Assembly (NCBI GenBank): GCA_947172415.1
Contig: OX359197.1
Span: 434,001-498,000, forward strand
Origin: Chondrosia reniformis
Taxonomy: Eukaryota; Porifera; Demospongiae; Chondrillida; Chondrillidae
Reading direction: 5' to 3'
Length of the DNA stretch: 64,000 nt
The notes under the pieces are model-generated. The model did not search any database. It was given only the letters and a program-made list of their open reading frames with translations, and had not been told where the DNA came from. The stretch's first letter is position 1. Each line of letters starts with the position of its first letter. Made by a program: the position numbers and the translations under genes. Of the stretch, positions 44,417 to 57,200 are shown one piece after another.

Positions 44417-44814
44417 ATAGAAACATAAAAAACACAACCATATGCATAGAGGATGTATGTTCAATTAGAAACTGTATTGCTTATATGATACACATTTCTA
44501 TTGATCTGCTTCTAGGACATATATGCTGTAAGGTTAGAAATTTGACGTAGTACGTATTTCAATGTTATTATGTTAATGTTACATACAACATTATGTGTCA
44601 CTAATATTTAATGGAAAGCTTCATAAAGGATATTTTGTACTTAGCTATAAACAACTAAATTGCATTATTACTTCATTGCTAATAGACTTGTGATACCCAT
44701 AATGTAACAAATAATACAGTATATATAAGCCATGACTCTTTTACTAGTGATTAATATATAAACACATTATCAAAATATAGTAACACATTAGTAAGAGCTC
44801 CAGTTGAGGCTACG
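44417..44814 (+). other. Type C leader
   Basis: Matches the other type C leaders; TATATAAA at 44755-44762, with 9 bp missing between it and the ATG compared with sisters. It carries an extra CGTA at 44553-44556 relative to 16200. Confidence 0.45.
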
Positions 44815-45914
44815 ATGCATTACAGAGAAACTTCATTACTTATCTTCTTATTCTGCCTCCTGAACTATGACCTAATTCACTGTGCAGAGGAGAGGAGAGT
44901 GATGCGTGATTTACAAGATGGAGAACAAAACTGCACTAGTGCCGCTTGTCCTGGTATATCTATCCACTGTCCTGCTACCTCCTGTTTTGAAGTGCTGAAA
45001 TGTAACTCTCTCAGTCCATCAGGATATACTGGATTAGGACATCTTCGTGTGTACAGAGAATGTACTGTAAAATGGAGAAGATTACTTGCAACTTTCCTGG
45101 GTCATGTGCTGAATATCCTGCAGAGTCGTGTCGTTCTATATTTGAATGTGATCCTTCAATAACTTCCGGAGACTATTGGATTAAGACTTCTTCATCTCCT
45201 CAACAAGTCTACTGTGATATGGATACCACAGCATGTGGAGTGAGAGGAGTCATGCGTATAGCCTATCTGGATACCAGTGTATCAGATACCTGTCCCAGTA
45301 ATCTTACTAAGTATGAGGTCAATGGTACAACTATGTGTGGCAGACATAATTTAACAGTTCCATGTGATTCTGTATATTATCCATCTCATGGAGTAGAGTA
45401 CAGTAATATTTGTGGTAGAGCAGTTGGTTACAGTCAAAAGGGAATAGCTGTTTGTGGTTTTTGGTGGAGTACTGCTATTGCCTCCTGGGACTTCATCTCC
45501 ATCAATGATCTCTATGTATCTGGTGTCACAATAACAAGAGGTCCTTGTTATGATCGTACTCATGTCTGGACTTATGCTGCTGGACATTCTGCTACAGTAA
45601 ATGATGCTTGTAACTGTCCCTGTGCCCCAAATGGTACTACTGCTCCCAGTTTTGTTGGAAACAATTATTTCTGTGAATCAGCCACAAAATACGAATCTCC
45701 AGTAGGTGATGGACATCAGTGGTACACTAACTACACATTGTGGCAAGGCAATTGTTATGAAGGTAGCAACTGTTGTCCTAACGATGGAAGACCATGGTTT
45801 AATGTAGCACTGTTCAGTCCTACCAATCAAGATATAGAAGTACGCTGGTGTGGATATCCGGGCTTAATTTATATGGCAATGTAGCAACAGAGATTTTGGA
45901 ACTTTTTGTGTACT
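44815..45914 (+). pseudogene. Type C FReD-like gene with two frameshifts
   Basis: Starts like the other type C genes (signal peptide, first module). A one-base deletion at about 45025 (GGATATACTGG against GGATATTACTGG) breaks the frame within the first SGYYWI word. The correct frame resumes as a 274-codon stretch from an internal ATG at 45060. A second one-base deletion at about 45860 (CCGGGCTT against CCAGGGCTT) removes the last residues; the ILELFVY tail follows out of frame to TGA at 45914. Otherwise almost identical to 42673, including CCPNDG, so the lesions are recent. Array 3 begins about 160 bp downstream. Confidence 0.85.
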
Positions 45915-47764
45915 GAAATGATAGTAGCATAGTTTAGTCAATTTCTCAAGACAAAAATATATTTGTCTTGGGAGATACGTATATGTAGATACATACGTAT
46001 ACAAGTTAAATCTTATATTTTCAATATTAACTGGAAATATGTTTGCATTATCACTATTAAGACCCATATTAAGTGTATATAGGGCAAATATGAGTGAACA
46101 TCAAAATTTGCAAAACTCTTTGGATATGTTTTATGGATATCTGTGAATGCTGACAGCAAGTTTCAGCTTCACATCTTTCTAATTAACAGAGTTACACAAC
46201 TAAATGTACATTCTGCTATACAAATTTAATGTATTGTGAGAGATAAGGCAAATATGAGTGAACATCAAAATTTGTAAAACTCTTTGGATATGCTTTAAGG
46301 ATGTCTGTGAATGCTGACAACAAGTTTCAGCCCCACATCTTTCCAATTGACAGAGTTACAGCACTAAATGTACGTTAGATTCTTGTATACAAATTTAATG
46401 TATGGTGAGAGATATAGGGCAAATATGAGTGAACATCAAAATTTGTAAAACTCTTTGGATATGTTTTATGGATGTCTGTGAATGCTGACAGCAAGTTTCA
46501 GCATCACATCTTTCCAATTGACAGAGTTACAGTACTAAATGTACATTAGATTCTGCTATACAAATATAATGTATGGTGAGAGATAGGGCAAATATGAGTG
46601 AACATCAAAATTTGTAAAACTCTTTGGATATGCTTTAAGGATGTCTGTGAATGCTGACAACAAGTTTCAGCCCCACATCTTTCCAATTGACAGAGTTACA
46701 GCACTAAATGTACGTTAGATTCTTGTATACAAATTTAATGTATGGTGAGAGATAGGGCAAATATGAGTGAACATCAAAATTTGTAAAACTCTTTGGATAT
46801 GTTTTATGGATGTCTGTGAATGCTGACAGCAAGTTTCAGCTTCACATCTTTCCAATTGACAGAGTTACAGTACTAAATGTACATTAGATTCTGCTATACA
46901 AATTTAATGTACGTATGGTGAGAGATAGGGCAAATATGAGTGAACATAAAAATTTTTAAAACTCTTTGGATATACTTTATGTATGTCTGTGAATGCTAAC
47001 ACCAAGTTTCAGCTTCACATCTTTCCAATTGACAGAGTTACAGCACTAAATGTACAATAGATTCTTGCATACAAATTTAATGTATGATGAGAGATATATA
47101 GGGCAAATATGAGTGAACATCAAAATTTGTAAAACTCTTTGGATATGCTTTATGTATGTCTGTGAATGCTAACACCAAGTTTCAGCTTCACATCTTTCTA
47201 ATTGACAGAGTTACAGTACTAAATGTACATTAGATTCTTGTATACAAATTTAATGTATGGTGAGAGATAGGGCAAATATGAGTGAACATCAAAATTTTTA
47301 AAACTCTTTGGATATGCTTTATGTATGTCTGTGAATGCTAACACCAAGTTTCAGCTTCACATCTTTCCAATTGAGAGAGTTACAGCACTAAATGTACAAT
47401 AGATTCTTGCATACAAATTTAATGTATGATGAGAGATAGGACAAATATGAGTGAACATCAAAATTTGTAAAACTCTTTGGATATGCTTTATGTATGTCTG
47501 TGAATGCTAACACCAAGTTTCAGCTTCACATCTTTCTAATTGACAGAGTTACAGCACTAAATGTACATTAGATTCTGCTATACAAATTTAATGTATGGTG
47601 AGAGATAGAGCAAATATGAGTACACATCAAAATTTGTAAAACTCTTTGGATATGCTTTAAGGATGTCTGTGAATGATAACACCAAGTTTCAGCTTCACAT
47701 CTTTCCAATTGACAGAGTTACAGCACTAAATGTACATTAGATTCTTGTATAGAAATTTAATATA

Positions 47765-48487
47765 CGGGAGTTTCGTAATAATATAAATGGCCGACCTAGA
47801 GAAGGGAATATTGAAAATACGTTACTTTTATATGTATATTTGAATGACGAGAACGCTTTTAAAGATTTTAATGCACATGGATATTCACTCTGTAATACTT
47901 GATTGTTTTGAAGTAGTATCTGTCCATATTATAATATATGGATGTCGCTAAAGTGAAAAATCGTCAATCGACTGCTAAAGAAACTCCAAAGGAAAAAAAT
48001 TGGACCATACCGAACGCTACCATCCACGACGCTCAGAGGCCGGGATCGGTGGTAACGCTCTGCCGAGTTGAGCTTTGGGTGTCACTTGCGTGAGAAGAAC
48101 CAGTTCTTCTCGATATGGCCGACTCATATGAATCCTAAGATATCAGATGCCAATCCCACATTACGTGGAACCCCCCCGAAATCCGGATTATTGGTGAGCA
48201 CGTCTCTATGGCACCAACCGATTAGGAGACAGCTTCAGAGTCTAAGCGCTACCAATCTCTATGGGAACCGCAACCACCATAGAGATGTGTCCAGGTAGGC
48301 CTACTATTATAAGGTTTTATCTTCTATTTAAATAAAGTAATTGCCTATGAAAACGCTTGTGGTTGTCGAATCTTCAATACTTTAGAATAGGGTATTTTTC
48401 GATCTGCAGTAACTCGGGTATCCTTTTTTGAAATTTTACAAAACTAGCAGGATATACTGTATAGCTATATGTGCATACAGCCAAGAG
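47765..48487 (+). mobile_element. 723-bp core element, copy 4
   Basis: Same junctions and content as copy 1; the left junction reads AATATA|CGGGAG rather than AATGTA. All ATG, TATA-like and AATAAA features are kept. Confidence 0.75.
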
Positions 48488-51400
48488 GTTTCAGCTTCAT
48501 ATCTTTCCAATTGACAGAGTTACGGCACTAAATGTACATTAGATTCTTGTATACAAATTTAAAGTATGGTGAGAGATAGGGCAAATATGAGTGAACATCA
48601 AAATTTGTAAAACTCTTTGGATATGTTTTATGGATGTCTGTGAATGCTGACAACAAGTTTCAGCTTCACATCTTTCCAATTGACAGAGTTATTGAACTAA
48701 ATGTACAATAGATTCTTGCATACAAATTTAATGTATGGTGAGAGATAGGGCAAATATGAGTGAACATCAAAATTTGTAAAACTCTTTGGATATGCTAGGA
48801 TGTCTGTGAATGCTGACAACAAGTTTCAGCTTCACATCTTTCTAATTGACAGAGTTACAGCACTAAATGTACATTAGATTCTTGTATACAAATTTAAAGT
48901 ATGGTGAGAGATAGGGCAAATATATATGAGTGAACATCAAAATTTGTAAAACTCTTTGGATATGCTTTAAGGATAGCTGTGAATGCTGACAACAAGTTTC
49001 AGCTTCACATCTTTCTAATTGACAGAGCTACAGCACTAAATGTACATTAGATTCTTGTATACAAATTTAATGTATGGTGAGAGATAGGGCAAATATGATA
49101 GAACATCAAAATTTGTAAAACTCTTTGGATATGCTTTAAGGATAGCTGTGAATGCTGACAACAAGTTTCAGCTTCACATCTTTCAAATTGACAGAGTTAC
49201 AGCACTAAATGTACATTAGATTCTGCTATACAAATTTAATGTACGTACGTATGGTGAGAGATAAGGCAAATATGAGTTAACATCACAATTTGTAAAATTC
49301 TTTGGATATGCTTTATGTATGTCTGTGAATGCTGACAGCAAGTTTCAGCTTCACATCTCTCCAATTGACAGAGTTACAGCACTAAATGTACATTAGATTT
49401 TTGTATAGAAATTTAATGTATGATGAGAGATAGGGCAAATATGAGTGAACATAAAAATTTGCAAAACTCTTTGGGTATGCTTTAAGGATGTCTGTGAATG
49501 CTGACAAGCAGTTTCAGCTTCACATCTTTCCAATTGACAGAGTTACAGCACTAAATGTACAATAGATTCTGCTATACAAATTTAATGTATGTATGGTGAG
49601 AGATAGGGCAAATATGAGTGAACATCAAAATTTGTAAAACTCTTTGGATATGCTTTATGTATGTCTGTGAATGCTAACACCAAGTTTCAGCTTCACATCT
49701 TACCAATTGACAGAGTTATAGCACTAAATGTACATTAGATTCTGCTATACAAATTTAATGTATGGTGAGAGATAGGGCAAATATGAGTGAACATCAAAAT
49801 TTGTAAAACTCTTTGGATATGCTTTAAGGATAGCTGTGAATGCTGACAACAAGTTTCAGCTTCACATCTTTCCAATTGACAGAGTTACAGCACTAAATTT
49901 ACATTAGATTCTTGTATACAAATTTAATGTATGGTGAGAGATAGGGCAAATATGAGTGAACATCAAAATTTGTAAAACTCTTTGGATATGCTTTATGTAT
50001 GTCTGTGAATGCTGACAGCAAGTTTCAGCTTCATATCTCTCCATTTGACAGAGTTACAGCACTAAATGTACATTAGATTTTTGTATAGAAATTTAATGTC
50101 TGATGAGAGATAGGGCAAATATGAGTGAACATAAAAATTTGTAAAACTTTTTGGATATGCTTTAAGGATGTCTGTGAATGCTGACAACAAGTTTCAGCTC
50201 CACATCTTTCCAATTGACAGAGTTACAGCACTAAATGTACGTTAGATTCTTGCATACAAATTTAATGTATGGTGAGAGATAGGGCAAATATGAGTGAACA
50301 TCAAAATTTGTAAAACTCTTTGGATATGCTTTATGTATGTCTGTGAATGCTAACACCAAGTTTCAGCTTCACATCTTTCTAATTGACAGAGTTACAGCAC
50401 TAAATGTACATTAGATTCTGGTATACAAATTTAATGTATGGTGATAGATAGGGCAAATATGAGTGAACATCAAAATTTGTAAAACTCTTTGGATATGCTT
50501 TAAGGATAGCTGTGAATGCTGACAGCAAGTTTCAGCTTCACATCTTTCTAATTGACAGAGTAACAGCACTAAATGTACATTAGATTCTTGTATACAAATT
50601 TAATGTATGGTGAGAGATAGGGCAAATATGAGTGAACATCAAAATTTGTAAAACTCTTTGGATATGCTTTAAGGATAGCTGTGAATGCTGACAGCAAGTT
50701 TCAGCTTCACATCTTTCTAATTGACAGAGTTACAGCACTAAATGTACATTAGATTCTTGTATACAAATTTAATGTATGGTGAGAGATAGGGCAAATATGA
50801 GTGAACATCAAAATTTGTAAAACTCTTTGGATATGCTTTAAGGATGTCTGTGAATGCTGACAACAAGTTTCAGCTTCACATCTTTCCAATTGACAGAGTT
50901 ACAGCACTAAATGTACATTAGATTCTTGTATACAAATTTAAAGTATGGTGAGATATAGGGCAAATATGAGTGAACATCAAAATTTGTAAAACTCTTTGGA
51001 TATGCTTTAAGGATAGCTGTGAATGCTGACAGCAAGTTTCAGCTTCACATCTTTCTAATTGACAGAGTTACAGCACTAAATGTACATTAGATTCTTGTAT
51101 ACAAATTTAATGTATGGTGAGAGATAGGGCAAATATGAGTGAACATAAAAATTTGTAAAACTCTTTGGATATGCTTTAAGGATGTCTGTGAATGCTGACA
51201 ACAAGTTTCAGCTTCACATCTTTCCAATTGACAGAGTTACAGCACTAAATGTACATTAGATTCTTGTATACAAATTTGAAGTATGGTGAGATATAGGGCA
51301 AATATGAGTGAACATCAAAATTTGCAAAACTCTTTGGATATGCTTTAAGGATAGCTGTGAATGCTGACAGGAAGTTTCAGCTTCACATCTTTCCAATTGA

Positions 51401-53488
51401 CAGAGTTACAGCACTAAATGTACATTAGATTCTTGTATACAAATTTAATGTATGGTGAGAGATAGGGCAAATATGAGTGAACATCAAAATTTGTAAAACT
51501 CTTTGGATATGCTTTAAGGATAGCTGTGAATGCTGACAGCAAGTTTCAGCTTCACATCTTTCTAATTGACAGAGTTACAGCACTAAATGTACATTAGATT
51601 CTTGTATACAAATTTAATGTATGGTGAGAGATAGGGCAAATATGAGTGAACATAAAAATTTGTAAAACTCTTTGGATATGCTTTAAGGATGTCTGTGAAT
51701 GCTGACAACAAGTTTCAGCTTCACATCTTTCCAATTGACAGAGTTACAGCACTAAATGTACATTAGATTCTTGTATACAAATTTAAAGTATGGTGAGATA
51801 TACGTACGTAGGGCAAATATGAGTGAACATCAAAATTTGCAAAACTCTTTGGATATGCTTTAAGGATAGCTGTGAATGCTGACAGGAAGTTTCAGCTTCA
51901 CATCTTTCCAATTGACAGAGTTACAGCACTAAATGTACATTATATTCTTGTATACAAATTTAATGTATGGTGAGAGATAGGGCAAATATGAGTGAACATC
52001 AAAATTTGCAAAACTCTTTGGATATGCTTTAAGGATGTCTGTGAATGCTGACAACAAGTTTCAGCTTCACATCTTTCCAATTGACAGAGTTACAGCACTA
52101 AATGTACATTAGATTCTTGTATACAAATTTAATGTATGGTGAGATATAGGGCAAATATGAGTGAACATCAAAATTTGCAAAACTCTTTGGATATGCTTTA
52201 AGGATAGCTGTGAATGCTGACAGGAAGTTTCAGCTTCACATCTTTCCAATTGACAGAGTTACAGCACTAAATGTACATTAGATTCTTGTATACAATTTTA
52301 ATGTATGGTGAGAGATAGAGCAAATATGATAGAACATCAAAATTTGTAAAACTCTTTGAATATGTTTTATGGATGTCTGTGAATGCTGACAGCAAGTTTC
52401 AGCTTCATATCTTTCTAATTGACAGAGTTACAGCACTAAATGTACATTAGATTCTTGTATACAATTTTAATGTATGGTGAGAGATAGAGCAAATATGATA
52501 GAACATCAAAATTTGTAAAACTCTTTGAATATGTTTTATGGATGTCTGTGAATGCTGACAGCAAGTTTCAGCTTCATATCTTTCTAATTGACAGAGTTAC
52601 AGCACTAAATGTACATTAGATTCTTGTATACAATTTTAATGTATGGTGAGAGATAGGGCAAATATGATAGAACATCAAAATTTGTAAAACTCTTTGGATA
52701 TGTTTTATGGATGTCTGTGAATGCTGACAGAAAGTTTCAGCTTCACATCTTTCCAATTGACAGAGTTACAGCACTAAATGTACATTAGATTCTTGTATAC
52801 AATTTTAATGTATGGTGCGAGATAGGGCAAATATGAAAGAACATCAAAATTTGAAAAACTCTTTGGATATGTTTTATGGATGTCTGTGAATGCTGACAGC
52901 AAGTTTCAGCTTCATATCTTTCTAATTGACAGAGTTACAGCACTAAATGTACATTAGATTCTTGTATACAAATTTAATGTATGGTGAGAGATAGGGCAAA
53001 TATGAGTGAACATCAAAATTTGTAAAACTCTTTGGATATGTTTTATGGATGTCTGTGAATGCTGACAGCAAGTTTCAGCTTCACATCTTTCCAATTGACA
53101 GAGTTACAGCACTAAATGTACATTAGATTCTGCTTTACAAATTTAATGTATGGTGAGAGATAGGGCAAATAATTGTGAACATTAAAATTTGCAAAACTCT
53201 TTGGATATGTTTTATGGATGTCTGTGAATGCTGACAGCAAGTTTCAGCTTCACATCTTTCCAATTGAGAGAGTTACAGCACTAAATGTACATTAGATTCT
53301 GCTATACAAATTTAATGTATGGTGAGAGATAGGGCAAATATGATAGAACATCAAAATTTGTAAAACTCTTTGGATATGCTTTAAGGATGTCTGTGAATGC
53401 TGACAACAAGTTTCAGCTTCACATCTTTCCAATTGACAGAGCTACAGCACTAAATGTACATTAGATTCTTGTATACAAATTTAATGTA

Positions 53489-54211
53489 CGGGAGTTTCGT
53501 AATAATATAAATGGCCGACCTAGAGAAGGGAATATTGAAAATACGTTACTTTTATATGTATATTTGAATGACGAGAACGCTTTTAAAGATTTTAATGCAC
53601 ATGGATATTCACTCTGTAATACTTGATTGATTTGAAGTAGTATCTGTCCATATTATAATATATGGATGTCGCTAAAGTGAAAAATCGTCAATCGACTGCT
53701 AAAGAAACTCTAAAGGAAAAAAATTGGACCATACCGAACGCTACCATCCACGACGCTCGGAGGCCGGGATCGGTGGTAACGCTCTGCCGAGTTGAGCTTT
53801 GGGTGTCACTTGCGTGAGAAGAACCAGTTCTTCTCGATATGGCCGACTCATATGAATCCTAAGATATCAGATGCCAATCCCACATTACGTGGAACCCCCC
53901 CGAAATCCGGATTATTGGTGAGCACGTCTCTATGGCACCAACCGATTAGGAGACAGCTTCAGAGTCTAAGCGCTACCAACCTCTATGGGAACCGCAACCA
54001 CCATAGAGATGTGTCCAGGTAGGCCTACTATTATAAGGTTTTATCTTCTATTTAAATAAAGTAATTGCCTATGAAAACGCTTGTGGTTGTCGAATCTTCA
54101 ATACTTTAGAATAGGGTATTTTTCGACCTGCAGTAACTCGGGTATCCTTTTTTGAAATTTTACAAAACTAGCAGGATATACTGTATAGCTATATTTGCAT
54201 ACAGCCAAGAG
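53489..54211 (+). mobile_element. 723-bp core element, copy 5
   Basis: Same length and content; a few substitutions (for example GATTGATTTGAAG, ACTCTAAAGG, GCTCGGAGG). It is followed by the same monomer variants as copy 4, so it arose by duplication of a 5.7-kb block. Confidence 0.75.
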
Positions 54212-57200
54212 GTTTCAGCTTCATATCTTTCCAATTGACAGAGTTACGGCACTAAATGTACATTAGATTCTTGTATACAAATTTAAAGTATGGTGAGAGA
54301 TAGGGCAAATATGAGTGAACATAAAAATTTGTAAAACTCTTTGGATATGTTTTATGGATGTCTGTGAATGCTGACAACAAGTTTCAGCTTCACATCTTTC
54401 CAATTGACAGAGTTATTGAACTAAATGTACAATAGATTCTTGCATACAAATTTAATGTATGGTGAGAGATAGGGCAAATATGAGTGAACATCAAAATTTG
54501 TAAAACTCTTTGGATATGCTAGGATGTCTGTGAATGCTGACAACAAGTTTCAGCTTCACATCTTTCTAATTGACAGAGTTACAGCACTAAATGTACATTA
54601 GATTCTTGTATACAAATTTAAAGTATGGTGAGAGATAAGGCAAATATATATGAGTGAACATCAAAATTTGTAAAACTCTTTGGATATGCTTTAAGGATAG
54701 CTGTGAATGCTGACAACAAGTTTCAGCTTCACATCTCTCCAATTGACAGAGTTACAGCACTAAATGTACATTAGATTTTTGTATAGAAATTTAATGTATG
54801 ATGAGAGATAGGGCAAATATGAGTGAACATCAAAATTTGCAAAACTCTTTGGGTATGCTTTAAGGATGTCTGTGAATGCTGACAAGCAGTTTCAGCTTCA
54901 CATCTTTCCAATTGACAGAGTTACAGCACTAAATGTACAATAGATTCTGCTATACAAATTTAATGTATGTATGGTGAGAGATAGGGCAAATATGAGTGAA
55001 CATCAAAATTTGTAAAACTCTTTGGATATGCTTTATGTATGTCTGTGAATGCTAACACCAAGTTTCAGCTTCACATCTTACCAATTGACAGAGTTATAGC
55101 ACTAAATGTACATTAGATTCTGCTATACAAATTTAATGTATGGTGAGAGATAGGGCAAATATGAGTGAACATCAAAATTTGTAAAACTCTTTGGATATGC
55201 TTTAAGGATGTCTGTGAATGCTGACAACAAGTTTCAGCTTCACATCTTTCCAATTGACAGAGTTACAGCACTAAATGTACATTAGATTCTTGTATACAAA
55301 TTTAAAGTATAGTGAGATATACGTACGTAGGGCAAATATGAGTGAACATCAAAATTTGCAAAACTCTTTGGATATGCTTTATGTATGTCTGTGAATGCTA
55401 ACACCAAGTTTCAGCTTCACATCTTTCTAATTGACAGAGTTACAGCACTAAATGTACATTAGATTCTTGTATACAAATTTAATGTATGGTGAGAGATAGG
55501 GCAAATATGAGTGAACATCAAAATTTGTAAAACTCTTTGGATATGCTTTAAGGATAGCTGTGAATGCTGACAGCAAGTTTCAGCTTCACATCTTTCTAAT
55601 TGACAGAGTTACAGCACTAAATGTACATTAGATTCTTGTATACAAATTTAATGTATGGTGAGAGATAGGGCAAATATGAGTGAACATCAAAATTTGTAAA
55701 ACTCTTTGGATATGCTTTAAGGATGTCTGTGAATGCTGACAACAAGTTTCAGCTTCATATCTCTCCAATTGACAGAGTTACAGCACTAAATGTACATTAG
55801 ATTTTTGTATAGAAATTTAATGTATGATGAGAGATAGGGCAAATATGAGTGAACATAAAAATTTGCAAAACTCTTTGGGTATGCTTTAAGGATGTCTGTG
55901 AATGCTGACAAGCAGTTTCAGCTTCACATCTTTCCAATTGACAGAGTTACAGCACTAAATGTACAATAGATTCTGCTATACAAATTTAATGTATGTATGG
56001 TGAGAGATAGGGCAAATATGAGTGAACATCAAAATTTGTAAAACTCTTTGGATATGCTTTATGTATGTCTGTGAATGCTAACACCAAGTTTCAGCTTCAC
56101 ATCTTTCTAATTGACAGAGTTACAGCACTAAATGTACATTAGATTCTTGTATACAAATTTAATGTATGGTGAGAGATAGGCAAATATGAGTGAACATCAA
56201 AATTTGTAAAACTCTTTGGATATGCTTTAAGGATAGCTGTGAATGCTGACAGCAAGTTTCAGCTTCACATCTTTCTAATTGACAGAGTTACAGCACTAAA
56301 TGTACATTAGATTCTTGTATACAAATTTAATGTATGGTGAGAGATAGGGCAAATATGAGTGAACATCAAAATTTGTAAAACTCTTTGGATATGCTTTAAG
56401 GATGTCTGTGAATGCTGACAACAAGTTTCAGCTTCACATCTTTCCAATTGACAGAGTTACAGCACTAAATGTACATTAGATTCTTGTATACAAATTTAAT
56501 GTATGGTGAGAGATAGGGCAAATATGAGTGAACATCAAAATTTGTAAAACTCTTTGGATATGCTTTAAGGATAGCTGTGAATGCTGACAGCAAGTTTCAG
56601 CTTCACATCTTTCTAATTGACAGAGTTACAGCACTAAATGTACATTAGATTCTTGTATACAAATTTAAAGTATGGTGAGATATAGGGCAAATATGAGTGA
56701 ACATCAAAATTTGCAAAACTCTTTGGATATGCTTTAAGGATAGCTGTGAATGCTGACAGGAAGTTTCAGCTTCACATCTTTCTAATTGACAGAGTTACAG
56801 CACTAAATGTACATTAGATTCTTGTATACAAATTTAAAGTATGGTGAGATATAGGGCAAATATGAGTGAACATCAAAATTTGCAAAACTCTTTGGATATG
56901 CTTTAAGGATAGCTGTGAATGCTGACAGGAAGTTTCAGCTTCACATCTTTCTAATTGACAGAGTTACAGCACTAAATGTACATTAAATTCTTGTATACAA
57001 ATTTAATGTATGGTGAGAGATAGGGCAAATATGAGTGAACATCAAAATTTGTAAAACTCTTTGGATATGCTTTAAGGATAGCTGTGAATGCTGACAACAA
57101 GTTTCAGCTTCACATCTTTCTAATTGACAGAGTTACAGCACTAAATGTACATTAGATTCTTGTATACAAATTTAAAGTATGGTGAGATATAGGGCAAATA

